64,000 nucleotides of DNA from Pseudomonas capsici (GTDB taxonomy: Bacteria > Pseudomonadota > Gammaproteobacteria > Pseudomonadales > Pseudomonadaceae), in the NCBI RefSeq assembly GCF_017165765.1, contig NZ_JAFGZD010000002.1, positions 248,001 to 312,000 on the forward strand. The letters are read 5' to 3'. This document shows positions 17,475-27,600 of the stretch, one piece after another (position 1 is the stretch's first letter; each line of letters opens with the position of its first letter). The notes under the pieces were generated by a model that was not told the DNA's origin, made no database searches, and worked only from the letters and a program-made list of their open reading frames with translations. Position numbers and translations under genes: made by a program.

Positions 17475-20330
17475 TCACAGGCGTGTAATCATGAACTGTG
17501 AACCTCTTCTGCCAGCTTTTCTGGCTTCGAGAGACCATTCACGGGTATTGGAGATAAGTCCGATTACGTTCTCTGTGGCTTTTTTCAGGGTTGCAAAGGA
17601 TTCCTTGTGGACGGTCGGTATACGGCTGATTTTGATTTCAGTGATTTCTGCCTTTTCGAATAGTGCTTTGAGACTGAGTAAGTTGTCTTCCAGCGCCCAT
17701 TCCAGAGAGTCCAGGTTGGAGTCCAGGTGCTGCCATTTTTCAAGTGGTATGTCTTCGTCACTTTTATAGATTTCGTAACCCAGTTCTGCGACTTGCGGAG
17801 CGCTTTTCAGGGGCTTGCCGACCAGCGGGATAAGTCCCAGTACCGATGAAACAGCAGTCTGCATGGCTTTTTTACGTACTTGCGGATCACGGATATTGGT
17901 CTTCTCGCGAATTTTGAACAGGGCCTTTTCATACAGTGAGTTGGCCGTTACCGACGCTTCATGAAGTATTTTATAAGGGTTCAGAGCACTGACCTTCAGA
18001 TTGACCGCCGTCGTCAATTCAAGTTTTTCCGCTGCGGTTTCTGCGGCATAACCTGCTGCCTGGCTACCGGCTATACCGCCCGCAATCCCTCCTACTACGA
18101 CCCCAAGGGGACCACACGTGACGGCTCCGACGGCGGCACCTACCGCAGCGCCGCCGCCTATGGAGCCTCCTAGTTGGGCAGCCGCTCCTCCAAGCAAGGA
18201 ACTGCTGCGTTTTGCAGCGGACCGCTTGCGCTCGCCGGGGTCCAGATAGTTGTATATCTGTAACCGGGCGGCTGTGACCCGTTCTTCGGTAATGTCCAAT
18301 GCGAGTGTATGAATCAGGATGTTGTGGAGAAGAAGGTTCTTTGCCTCTTTCAGGTCTTTTCTTTGAGTGGCCGACGATTCCATTCTTCCGTCGGCATCGA
18401 CCAGGCCGATGGGGTTGTTGCTCACCATCAGATACAAATTCAATCCGTCAATATCTCCCGACGGATCGGGATTGATCCAGCGTTGTAGCCACGGTGCGTA
18501 ATAACGGAAACCGTAGTAATACAACCCGCTGGCATCGCGTTCCTTGCCTGAATATCGAATTGTCTTGTATTTCGCTTCCAGCGCACTACGTGCAGCCCAC
18601 CATGACGTGCCGCCGAACGGGTAATAACTTTCCTGGCTGATCAGGCCGCCTTGCTGGTCCAGTTCCAGAGTGCTGGAGCCCAGGTGATCGGTCAGGCTGT
18701 AGCGAATCTGATCGTTGGCGATGCCGTCCGGCTTGCCTGCCTGCCAGTGCAGCACCTGCGCCTTGTCGGCGGTGATGACGTGCAGGATTTCACCGTCGGC
18801 GCTGGTACGGATCTCCAGCCCCGGCAGGTAACGGACTTCGTTGAGCAGGGTACGGCTGGCGGTCTGGGTGCTGCTGATCTTGCGGCAGCGCTGGCCCAGA
18901 GCGTCGTAGATATAGCGCTCTTGATCGTTGGCGGCTGTGGCGCGGGTGACGGTGATGATCTGCTGCAATTGATTGCGCAGATCCCATTCCAGTGTCTGGC
19001 CGCGTATCAGTTGCAGCAGGTTGCCGTTGGCATCGAAGCCGGTTGCAAAATCCGCATCGGTTTCACCCTCGGGCAGGCTGCGATTGCTGTCCGGTGCGAC
19101 GCGCATGGTGCGAGTGAAGGCTTGCGCGCCGACATGACGCATCTGCAACAGGTTGCCTGCCGCATCGTAGTCGTATTGCCGGGTGTAGTTGCTGACCTGA
19201 TTGGGATCGGGGGGCAACGGTTGCAGACCCGGCAAGGCCGGACCATGGCTGGCACCGGTACTGACCTCGCGGCCTGTGGCTTCGATCAGTTGATACAGGG
19301 TGTCATAGCGATAATGGCTGATCGGCTCGACCTGCTGGTTGGCGAAGAAGCGCACCGGTTGAGCCCGGTCTTCGATCTGCAGGATATTACCGACCGGATC
19401 ATAGCTGTAATGCAGAGATTGCAGAGGATCCGCGGTCACGCTTTGCAGTAAACCGCTGGACGCTTCATAAACGCTCCGGGTGACCACGCCGTTGCCAGCG
19501 GTCTGCTCTTGAGCCTGGCCGAATGCGTTGTAGCTGATCCTGTCCATAAGCGGGGTTTCGTTCTGTGCATTCAGGCGCAGATAGACGCCGCTCAGCTCTC
19601 CCGCGACCGAATAGGCAAAACGTTGGGCATTGCCCCTGGCATCGGTCTGAAGTATTGGTTCTCCTGTCGCGTTGTACTGCCATTGAGTGGTGAAGGCTTC
19701 GCTTTCCACAAGGTCGAGATAGTCCGTGGCTTCCGTCCAGTCAGGCAGTTCCGGGGTTTTCAGGAATTGCCGGGATAGCGTGAGCACCTGGCCGAGCACT
19801 CCGTAATCGGCAAAGTGTAATGTGCCGGCCGTGTCATCCAGGCGGATCAGTTGGCCGCACTGGTTATGTTCTGCCGAGGCGTCGCTGTTATCGGCGTAGA
19901 CCAGGCGTGTGATGGTCCGGCTGTTGTGCCGGTCATCGATTTCCACTGTCGCCACAGGCCTGAGGTATTGGTCGTAACGGGTTTGCCAGGCGCTGCCTCG
20001 CGCGTCCCAGCTCTGAATGACGTTGCCGGCTTCGGCCAGCAGGGCAAGATCCTCCCCGGCGTCGACGCTCTTGCTCGAGAGCGGGATGCCGGCCAGGTTG
20101 TAATGATGTCTGCGATTGGCTGGCGATGCAGCATCCTGTTCTGCAAGTGCCCACAGACGCGGATCCCACAGCGCAGTCAGACGCCCGGCGGAGTCGTAGG
20201 CCATGCGCTTTATCAGGGCTTGCGGTTCTTCCTCGCTCTGCACCCTGCGCCAGGCGATTTCGCGCAGGGTCAGCCCCCGTCCATCCAGGGTGCGGACAAG
20301 AGGGGTATGTGCATGAAGTGAATGGCTCAT
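17475..20330 (-). CDS. tccC: Tc toxin C component with glycine-zipper membrane-active C-terminus (copy 4, operonic)
   Basis: This is a 951-residue TccC protein and the C gene directly coupled to tcaC: its ATG overlaps the tcaC TGA (ATGA), with AGGTGAACAGGA just upstream. Residues 1-307 differ from all other copies here; from YSYDPVGN (308) to the Rhs core at 622 it is almost identical to copy 3, a sharp mosaic boundary. Self-cleavage residues are present (RYY, DPSG, Asp in GLVDADG). The toxin module has a Lys/Arg-rich start, then a long Gly/Ala-rich hydrophobic stretch at about 712-760 (GGIAGGIAGSQAAGY type glycine zipper), a second hydrophobic patch (VSSVLGLIPLVG) and an amphipathic end. A membrane-inserting toxin is the likeliest reading (inference). 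Confidence 0.92.
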   Translation of the reverse strand: MSHSLHAHTPLVRTLDGRGLTLREIAWRRVQSEEEPQALIKRMAYDSAGRLTALWDPRLWALAEQDAASPANRRHHYNLAGIPLSSKSVDAGEDLALLAEAGNVIQSWDARGSAWQTRYDQYLRPVATVEIDDRHNSRTITRLVYADNSDASAEHNQCGQLIRLDDTAGTLHFADYGVLGQVLTLSRQFLKTPELPDWTEATDYLDLVESEAFTTQWQYNATGEPILQTDARGNAQRFAYSVAGELSGVYLRLNAQNETPLMDRISYNAFGQAQEQTAGNGVVTRSVYEASSGLLQSVTADPLQSLHYSYDPVGNILQIEDRAQPVRFFANQQVEPISHYRYDTLYQLIEATGREVSTGASHGPALPGLQPLPPDPNQVSNYTRQYDYDAAGNLLQMRHVGAQAFTRTMRVAPDSNRSLPEGETDADFATGFDANGNLLQLIRGQTLEWDLRNQLQQIITVTRATAANDQERYIYDALGQRCRKISSTQTASRTLLNEVRYLPGLEIRTSADGEILHVITADKAQVLHWQAGKPDGIANDQIRYSLTDHLGSSTLELDQQGGLISQESYYPFGGTSWWAARSALEAKYKTIRYSGKERDASGLYYYGFRYYAPWLQRWINPDPSGDIDGLNLYLMVSNNPIGLVDADGRMESSATQRKDLKEAKNLLLHNILIHTLALDITEERVTAARLQIYNYLDPGERKRSAAKRSSSLLGGAAAQLGGSIGGGAAVGAAVGAVTCGPLGVVVGGIAGGIAGSQAAGYAAETAAEKLELTTAVNLKVSALNPYKILHEASVTANSLYEKALFKIREKTNIRDPQVRKKAMQTAVSSVLGLIPLVGKPLKSAPQVAELGYEIYKSDEDIPLEKWQHLDSNLDSLEWALEDNLLSLKALFEKAEITEIKISRIPTVHKESFATLKKATENVIGLISNTREWSLEARKAGRRGSQFMITRL
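18465..19409 (-). repeat. Near-identical Rhs core block shared by tccC copies 3 and 4
   Basis: From the codons for YSYDPVGN to those for the Rhs core INPDP, tccC copy 4 is almost base-for-base the same as copy 3 (about 15551-16493) and very close to copies 1 and 2, while the sequence on both sides is different. This marks a gene-conversion tract about 0.95 kb long. Confidence 0.8.
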
Positions 20331-23300
20331 TCCTGTTCACCTGCTGCTTTCAGGGCCAGCATTTCTTCGGCCGTATCGTTCTCATCCTCGCTGATGGTGT
20401 ACCAGGTCCTGTACGTCTGGCGCCGCATCCAGCCCTTGGCGGTGAGGGTAATGGTCGGGCGTCCCAGTGCGTCGTAGAACTGGCGGTCGTAATGGCCGTG
20501 TTCACGCAGGCGTTCGTCCTTGATGTACACATGGCTGTTGGCGAAGTAGGGGCGATAGATTCGCACCGCCAATCCCTTGTTGTTGTATTCCACGCGCTCG
20601 CTGACTCTCCAGCGCGGTGAGGCGTGGACGATCTTCGGCTTGCCGTTTTCCAGCTCCAGATAACCGTTTGCATCGACTGCATAGGCGTCACCGTCTTCGA
20701 CCAGTTGACGGGTCTGCAAGGTGCGTCCGAAGCCATCCAGCGAAACCAGACTGATGCGGATCTGTTTTTCCGGATCGCCCGGGTAACGGTCAGCCTGCAG
20801 GGTTGCACAGGCAAAGGGAATGGTCCCCGGGTCCATGATGAGATTGCCGTCGTAGTAGTAAACGCTGGCCGAATTTGCCAGCGCATTCGCCGGGGCATTG
20901 ACGGCTGCATTACTGCCACCCCAGAAACGCTTGTCGGGGTTCAGCGGATCAAAGCCGACTGGCTGGCCAAGTTCGGTGCCGTAGAAGCTGGTGGCCCATA
21001 AGCGACCGAATCCATCGTAGTCCGCCTCCTGGGTGTTGCGATTGGGGTCGACGATTCGGAACACTTGCAGCGCCCGGTAGTTGTAGCTCGCCGTGGTGCT
21101 GCAACCCACCGGGTCGGTCACCTTGGCCACAAACAGGTAGTAAGGGTCGTATTCGACGCTGCTCCAGCCGTGGCTGCGTGTCGGCCTGAAGGTCATGATG
21201 CGATAGAAGCCTTCAGGCCCCGCATAGGTGGCGAATCCCCGCTTGACCGACCACAGGTTCAAACCGTCATCCGGCAGAAACGACGGCATCTGCTGATAAC
21301 CCACCTCTATCAGCCGGGCGGTCAGCTGCGCGGAATCCATGACCCGATCGTAGGCGCTGAGGGCATGATCATCGAGCTCTGCGCTTTCGGTTGCATCGGT
21401 CAGTGCCTGAAAGGTCGCTTCTCCGTCGCTGCAACCGATGTAGCGCTGGACCGAAAGAGCGGTGAGTGTGCGCGGCAGGCTGGCGAATGTTCCCTGCGGA
21501 TCGATGAACCGTTCATGGCTGATCTGTGAGGGTGACAGGGCGCTGGCGGGAACGACCATGGCATTGCTGCGTCCCCTGTACGGCAAGCCCAGTCGCCAGC
21601 TCTGTGGGTCGTCCAGATGGATGGACTCGCTGCGCATCTCGTTGAGATAGAAGTACTGCTGCGCTTCGTCGTGGGAGGCCTGCCACCATTGCTGCTGATA
21701 GGGATCCTCGAACGGCGGCGTATCGCCCGGTTTCTTGCGGCGGGCATAGTTCACGACCACGCTGTGGGTCAGAGTGCCATAAAGGTCCCAGGCCAGATTC
21801 AGGCTGTGCTGACACATGGGGTCATCGAGCTGTTCGGCTTCGTATTGCCAGGTGATGGATTCCAGCTCCAGCGGCAGCATCAGCGCATAAGGCTGATGCG
21901 CGTTGAGCGGTTGAAGCTGGCGCACCAGATAACGATACGCCTGCACGGAATACAGCACGTCCGGTTGCTGATTTTCGTCGAGACCAAAGATCTCCGTGCG
22001 CAGTGGCGAGCCGCTGAGTGCGCGTGCCATTTCCTGGCGCGTGGCTTCGTCGGGATCGGTGATCAAGTGGTCGGTGTGCGTATCCGGGTCGTAACCGGAC
22101 AGCAAGTGTTCGCCCAGCGGTATGGCCTGAGGGTCGCTGGTGTCGTAGTCGTCGCCCGTGGGGATTGCCGTGCGTCCGTTGTGAAACCAGGTCTTGTTCA
22201 AGACCCCGGCGGTAAAGCCTTCCTGCTGCTGCGGCGGTTTTTCCGTGTCGGTCTGCAAGACCAGACCGAAGCCACGAAACTCTCGTTCCTGCGGGTCATA
22301 AAAACCTTGGCGATAGTTGAAAAGCTGGGTCAGGGTCGTTCCGGTCACGATGTCTTTGCGGGTCTGCCGGACGACCACATGAAGCGGAAACGGCATGAAC
22401 GAGACGGGAGTTTTTCCGGCATCCTGCAAGGCTTTTTTCTCATCCAGCCATTCCTGTGCCGAGCTGCGGTAAGTCACTTCGCCCGTTGCGCCCATGTGGT
22501 TATCCGTGGCGTTGAGCAGGTAAGGCTTGTGCAGCAGGCCTGCCCGGTTGGCGGCATAATGCAGGGTCCAGTGGCGGGGCTCCATGTGTGGTGCTGTCAG
22601 CACCAGACTCGAAAAGCCCAGCCCTTGCAGGTCGACGGCGCTGACCTGGCAGAAACGGTCATACAACATGCCTTCGGGCCAGGCTTGCTCGAAGGGCTCT
22701 GCGAAGGCATTGCCACCTTCGTTCATGAAAATCCGGATGCCTTCGGGTTCAAGGTAGAGCAGGTCGCTGGCTCCCGAGCCATCCAGATCGGCGAGCCGGA
22801 TCCGTTGCGCATCGAAGGTGTCGTAGTCGAACGGCAGGCTGGCGAACAACTTGCCCGTGCCGAAGCGTCCGCCTCCCATGTTTGGCCAGAAGCGGGCTTC
22901 GTTGTGTCTAATACGGATCAGGTGCTGCTGGCCTGTGCCGAGCAGATCATTGAACACCACCAGCTCGTTGGGGCTGTCGCTGAATACGGGCAAGCGGTCA
23001 TCGTCGTGGGGAACGTCCATGGGCACGGAGAACCCTATGGTTCGACGATTGGCATACAGGCGAGCACTGTGCGGGCCGATCAGGGCCAGGTCGGAAAGGC
23101 CGTCACCGGTCAGGTCGGCCAGTTGCCCCCTGGGGTGTTGGAACTCGACCGGGAAACTCTGGAAGGGGGTGAAGCCGGACCAGCTACGGTCGGGGTTGAT
23201 AGTGAGGAAGCCCGCCATGCCGGGCTGGGCGATAAGCCAGTTCAGGCGTCCGTCACCGGTCAGGTCCAGCAGTGTCTGGTTCACCGGTTTGCTGGAGTCG

Positions 23301-24655
23301 GTCGCCGGAATCTCCGGCAACTCCCGCGCAGGGGCATAGGTCACGGTATCCGGCTCCCCCGATTCGGCATGTACCGGTTCCCGATAGAACCAGCTCTTGT
23401 CGCTCTGATAAAGCACGCCCGGCAGCCCGTCGCCATACAGATCGATCATTTGATAGTTCTGGCCGTCGTTGAGACCGGGCATGGGGTCCAGTGGCGTGTA
23501 AATGTCGTTCTCGGTGTTGAACTGGCTGTAGCTGAACTGCATGGCCGGCTGCTGCTGAAGCTGCCTGGACGTCGTTCCATCCCAGGCCTGGGCATGCGCG
23601 GCGCTCAGCAGGTTGTACTTGAGACTGGTCTGTTGGTACTCCAGCAGCAGGCGCTGGACCAGCAAGGGGGATTCTTCGAGCTCGTCCGGAAAGTGATGAA
23701 ACATCAGGACCTGCTGGCACAAGCGCAGATTGCCCAGCTCGAAGCCATAGGCAAAGCTGGAATGCGGGTCGCTGCGCACCGGCCATGCAACCTGTTCGGC
23801 ATAAGTGGGTTTTTCCTTCGGATCGGTGCTGCGTTCGCCATAGTCGAAAAGCAGGTCGAAGTGCCATTGCAGGTTTTCCAGTGAGTCTTCGTCCCACAGA
23901 TACAGCACGGGATGTGCCTGGGCGTTGCCATAGCGAACCCGCCACAGATAGCACTGGGCAATGAAGTCCCGAGGATGATCTTCGGGAAGGCCGACTTCGT
24001 CCTCGGCCTTGTATTCGTACAGGATGTGTTCGCCCAGAGGGTTCATGCTTTCTTCCAGCAACCATTCGGCGACACGGTTGGAGTCTGCAGGGTCGGTGCT
24101 GCGCGAACTCGCTTTCTTGCCGTAGAAGTACAGGTTGCCGTCGGCGTCGTGAATCAACCAGAAGCCCGGATCGACCGTATCGATGCGCCAGTGCTCGATC
24201 CGCTCGAATGCACCTTCGAGCCTGGCAAAATAGCGAACCACTTGATAGGTCACGCCCAGGTCATGGCCGTTGTAGCTGCTGACACGGGTGAAGCGGATGG
24301 TGCCGTCGGCATCGCGTTCGGGCAGCCAGACTTCGCCGTTGGGACCGAGGATCACATCCTCATCGGTATAGGTCGGCACGCCTTTGCTGGCACGTCGTGC
24401 CACGCAGCCGATATTCAGGTTCCAGCCCAGGCCGAACAGGCCATTACCGATGCTGCTCTGGTAGTTGAGCGACAACGCCGGCTCATAGCCTCGGCCAGGG
24501 CTGACGGGCAGGGGGATCTCCAGGGAAGCGGTGCCGTTGCTGCCAACGGCACCCCAGCCTTTGCCGATACTTTGAATGGCCCCGCCGCCCTTGGGCAGCG
24601 ACGGGGTAATGACAGCGGGTTGAGATGTCTGTAGTGAAGATTCTTGGGCATCCAT
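20327..24655 (-). CDS. tcaC: Tc toxin B component (TcaC/TcdB-like, SpvB domain and beta-propeller)
   Basis: This is a 1442-residue TcB protein, which forms half of the toxin cocoon and the beta-propeller that docks onto the TcA channel. Seen: the N-terminal SpvB-type domain (SLPKGGGAIQSIGKGWGAVG, LEIPLPVSPGRGYEPALSL, GNGLFGLGWNL), FG-GAP/VCBS-like propeller repeats around residues 460-640 (DLTGDGRLNWLI, DLTGDGLSDLALIGP, DLDGSGASDLLYL), the TcdB middle domains (LTAPHMEPRHWTLHYA, FRGFGLVLQTDTE) and a C-terminal YD-type segment (DGFGRLWAT). The length fits TcB. It begins 18 nt after tcaB and is coupled at its end to tccC copy 4, so B and C are made together. Confidence 0.95.
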   Translation of the reverse strand: MDAQESSLQTSQPAVITPSLPKGGGAIQSIGKGWGAVGSNGTASLEIPLPVSPGRGYEPALSLNYQSSIGNGLFGLGWNLNIGCVARRASKGVPTYTDEDVILGPNGEVWLPERDADGTIRFTRVSSYNGHDLGVTYQVVRYFARLEGAFERIEHWRIDTVDPGFWLIHDADGNLYFYGKKASSRSTDPADSNRVAEWLLEESMNPLGEHILYEYKAEDEVGLPEDHPRDFIAQCYLWRVRYGNAQAHPVLYLWDEDSLENLQWHFDLLFDYGERSTDPKEKPTYAEQVAWPVRSDPHSSFAYGFELGNLRLCQQVLMFHHFPDELEESPLLVQRLLLEYQQTSLKYNLLSAAHAQAWDGTTSRQLQQQPAMQFSYSQFNTENDIYTPLDPMPGLNDGQNYQMIDLYGDGLPGVLYQSDKSWFYREPVHAESGEPDTVTYAPARELPEIPATDSSKPVNQTLLDLTGDGRLNWLIAQPGMAGFLTINPDRSWSGFTPFQSFPVEFQHPRGQLADLTGDGLSDLALIGPHSARLYANRRTIGFSVPMDVPHDDDRLPVFSDSPNELVVFNDLLGTGQQHLIRIRHNEARFWPNMGGGRFGTGKLFASLPFDYDTFDAQRIRLADLDGSGASDLLYLEPEGIRIFMNEGGNAFAEPFEQAWPEGMLYDRFCQVSAVDLQGLGFSSLVLTAPHMEPRHWTLHYAANRAGLLHKPYLLNATDNHMGATGEVTYRSSAQEWLDEKKALQDAGKTPVSFMPFPLHVVVRQTRKDIVTGTTLTQLFNYRQGFYDPQEREFRGFGLVLQTDTEKPPQQQEGFTAGVLNKTWFHNGRTAIPTGDDYDTSDPQAIPLGEHLLSGYDPDTHTDHLITDPDEATRQEMARALSGSPLRTEIFGLDENQQPDVLYSVQAYRYLVRQLQPLNAHQPYALMLPLELESITWQYEAEQLDDPMCQHSLNLAWDLYGTLTHSVVVNYARRKKPGDTPPFEDPYQQQWWQASHDEAQQYFYLNEMRSESIHLDDPQSWRLGLPYRGRSNAMVVPASALSPSQISHERFIDPQGTFASLPRTLTALSVQRYIGCSDGEATFQALTDATESAELDDHALSAYDRVMDSAQLTARLIEVGYQQMPSFLPDDGLNLWSVKRGFATYAGPEGFYRIMTFRPTRSHGWSSVEYDPYYLFVAKVTDPVGCSTTASYNYRALQVFRIVDPNRNTQEADYDGFGRLWATSFYGTELGQPVGFDPLNPDKRFWGGSNAAVNAPANALANSASVYYYDGNLIMDPGTIPFACATLQADRYPGDPEKQIRISLVSLDGFGRTLQTRQLVEDGDAYAVDANGYLELENGKPKIVHASPRWRVSERVEYNNKGLAVRIYRPYFANSHVYIKDERLREHGHYDRQFYDALGRPTITLTAKGWMRRQTYRTWYTISEDENDTAEEMLALKAAGEQE

Positions 24656-24673
24656 GGCTCTGGCTCTCCCTCG

Positions 24674-27600
24674 CTAGCTGCTTTTTGCGGTGTAGCGCAC
24701 GTGTACGATGATGTCGGTGATCGAAGCGATCATCTCTTCTTGCCCGGCACTGAAGGTCAGGGCCCAGCGGGAAATCGCACCGGTGCCTTCAAAGGGCAGG
24801 TAACGCTCGTCATCGAAGTTGAAAACGAACAGGCCGTCGTCATCGATACCGGTCGACACTGCGATCTGCTGGCTGGCGCGCATGTTTTCCTTGAGCGGGC
24901 CGTCGGGGCTGCTCATCTGTACGGCATTCCAGCTCTGTGTCAGGGTGGCGCGAATATCCTGATAAGGACCGACCGTCACCGGCAACGAAACGCTGATGCG
25001 TTTGATGCGGCGCAGGAAGTGGCCGGGGTAGTCGGCATCGAGCATGGCGCGGGTTATTTCGAATTCGACGATGCCTTCTTCTGCCAGACGGGTGACCACG
25101 GCGTCCCACCCCATATTGAGGCTGGGATCGTCCTCGGTCGAAACGGGCAACTGTTTCACCGACACCGTCTTGACGATTTCCAGCTTGCGATCATGACGGG
25201 CCAGATACGCGGCATCCATGCGCAACAGGTTCAGCTTGAGCGACTCGCCAGCGGTCAGGCCGCGCCAGGTATCTTTCCAGGCCGCGGGCTGGATGAAGCT
25301 TGTCGAATAATCGGCAATCTCGTATTGCCAACAGGCCTGTGCGGCCAGGCACAGCGAAAAGGTCGCGTCGTAAGCCTGGTAGTAAAAGGTCGAGAACTGG
25401 CCGTTGAGCCACTGGTAAAGCTGGCTGTTGGTAAAGCGCTTGTTGAGGAAGGCATGGACGACTTCTGCCTGTTTCCTGGCTTCCTCGGCCTGACGCAATT
25501 GCAGCGCCGTGACACGGGTCTGGGCATCGTGGACGGCCAGTTGCGCGGCGATCTGATCGACTTCGAGTTTGGCCTGGTCGCGAGCATTTTCCCATTCCTG
25601 CAGGCGGCGGCGGAATATTTCCGAGCGTTCCAGAGCGTCGCCAATGGCATCGTTCAGGGTGGCGACGGCATGTGCGCCGATGGCGACCATTTCGGGAACA
25701 CCCTCAAGACGGAAGCCTCCCATGGCTCCTCCTGATGCGACGCCAGCAGCCATTCCTCCGATTGCACCGGCATGAAATCCAGCATGATTGGGACTGGGTT
25801 TGAGTGCAGCCGAAACGGCTGTCGCGGTGGCAGCAACACCGCTTGCAACCCTGGCGCTCAGATGCGATGCAGCGGCGATGATTTCTGCGGGGCTGACATT
25901 CTCCGCTGCCAACCCTGCATAGAAAACGGCTCTGGCAGCGGAAATATCTCGACTGGCCTGCAACGCCTTGCGTGCTTCCACTTCGACTTTCTGAGCTTCC
26001 CGCTGCAGGTCGATGGCGTATTGCGCGAACTCCCACACCTGCTGCTGTTGCAGTTCCGCCAGTTGCCCCTGTTCCTTGCGTTCGATGATCGACAGCAAGG
26101 TTGAGCCAAACTGGATCAGGTTATCCACCGCAGCACTGGCCCGGTTGAACATCACGGCATAACGGTAATGAGGTGTTTCCTGTGCCAGAAGACTGCCCGA
26201 GCCACCTTCGGTGGCACCATTGGCATAGGCGGCCAGCAGGGCGCGTGGGTCCAATGGTGCGGCGAACAGCGGCAGTGACAGGGGTTTGCCATCCAGTGTC
26301 AGGTTATGCCGCAGGTTATGCAGCCGCGATTCGAGCATGTCCCAGTAGCGGGTCAGTTCCGCATTCATGGGCACGATAAAGTGATCGGTGTCTTCTGCGC
26401 TCAGGGTCGGGTCGCTGCCGAAGGTGCTCAGACGCAGCAACGGCAGTTGACCGCCTTCATGGCGAGCCTGTCTTTCCTGCTCGATAAGCCGGTTTTCAAA
26501 TTCCCTCAGCCCCGGATTGCTCGAGGCCGCCAGGACCGACAACTTGATCGGTGTCCAGCGGCTGGTGAGCACTGTATCGGGACGTGGCCCCAGAAGGTCA
26601 AGGGTACGCACATACCAGAGCTTGGCCTCGCCCAGGCTGTCGGGTGTCAGTTGCCGATAGGCCATGTCCCCGCGATCGATGAGGTTCTTGATGTAGTGGA
26701 AGTACACGGCTTTCTGATACCTGACCGGATCGCTGGCGGCGATGCCGTCCGGATCGATGGGCGCACGCATAAAGTAATCCGGGTCAGGCAGTTCGGTGAG
26801 TGGCCGCACGTTCCAGTAGGCCGGAGCGTCGTTTCTGGCCTTGCGCCCCGGGTCGAAAATGAAGGCCAGCCAGAACTCGGCATCCTGAAAGCGCTGCTCC
26901 AGGTTCAGGCGATGGGAAATCATGAACGGCAGATGCAGGAACAACTCCCAGAAATACAGGCCGTTGGCCCCTTTGAAATCCATCTTGGTCGATGTGGTTT
27001 CAGTGCCGATTGGAGGCTCCTGAAGTTGCTGGGTTTCCCAGGAGAGCAAGGCTTCCAGAGCAATATTGGCCTTGTTGATCAGCTCACGGGCGAACAGGGT
27101 GTTCATGCGGATCGGATCGCGCTTGTCAGTGGTCGAGCTGTCGCTGAACTGGATACTGGAGGTAGAGAAGTCGATGTATTCGGCGATGCCCAGAAACGGG
27201 TCGGTACGTTTGCTGATTTTTGGCGCTATCGGGTCGGTGCCGGCTTCGGATTCCCAGGTGAGTTCCAGTTTTGTGGATCTGATGGCGCTGGCAATCCAGC
27301 CTCCATCCTTGGCATTTATGCCGACACCATGGGTGATGTAGAACGCATTGGAGCCTTCGATGTAAGTCGCGGGCAGCTTGGGGCGTAACGTCGACTTGTC
27401 GAACGATATGGTTGCCGAGTAGGGGCTGGGCGCCAGGATCTGGTCCGCGTGACTGGCATTGTTGAGATGCAGTTGCGCCTCATACGGCTTGTTCATGTCT
27501 GCCGGGTGACTGAAGTACTGGGCCAGCGTTATCGACTTCTCAGGGATGGAAAACTCTATTGCCGGAGTAGCTGGTACAGCAATAAGGTAGTCCAGCAATA

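Noticed and set aside
8898..20330. The tandem near-identical tccC segments as a CRISPR or tandem-repeat array
   Set aside because: The repeats are kilobase-long coding sequences with in-frame differences, not short spaced repeats.
21617..23884. A 755-codon open frame on the plus strand opposite tcaC
   Set aside because: It is a codon-bias shadow: its amino acids show no domain, and the opposite strand encodes the clear TcB protein.
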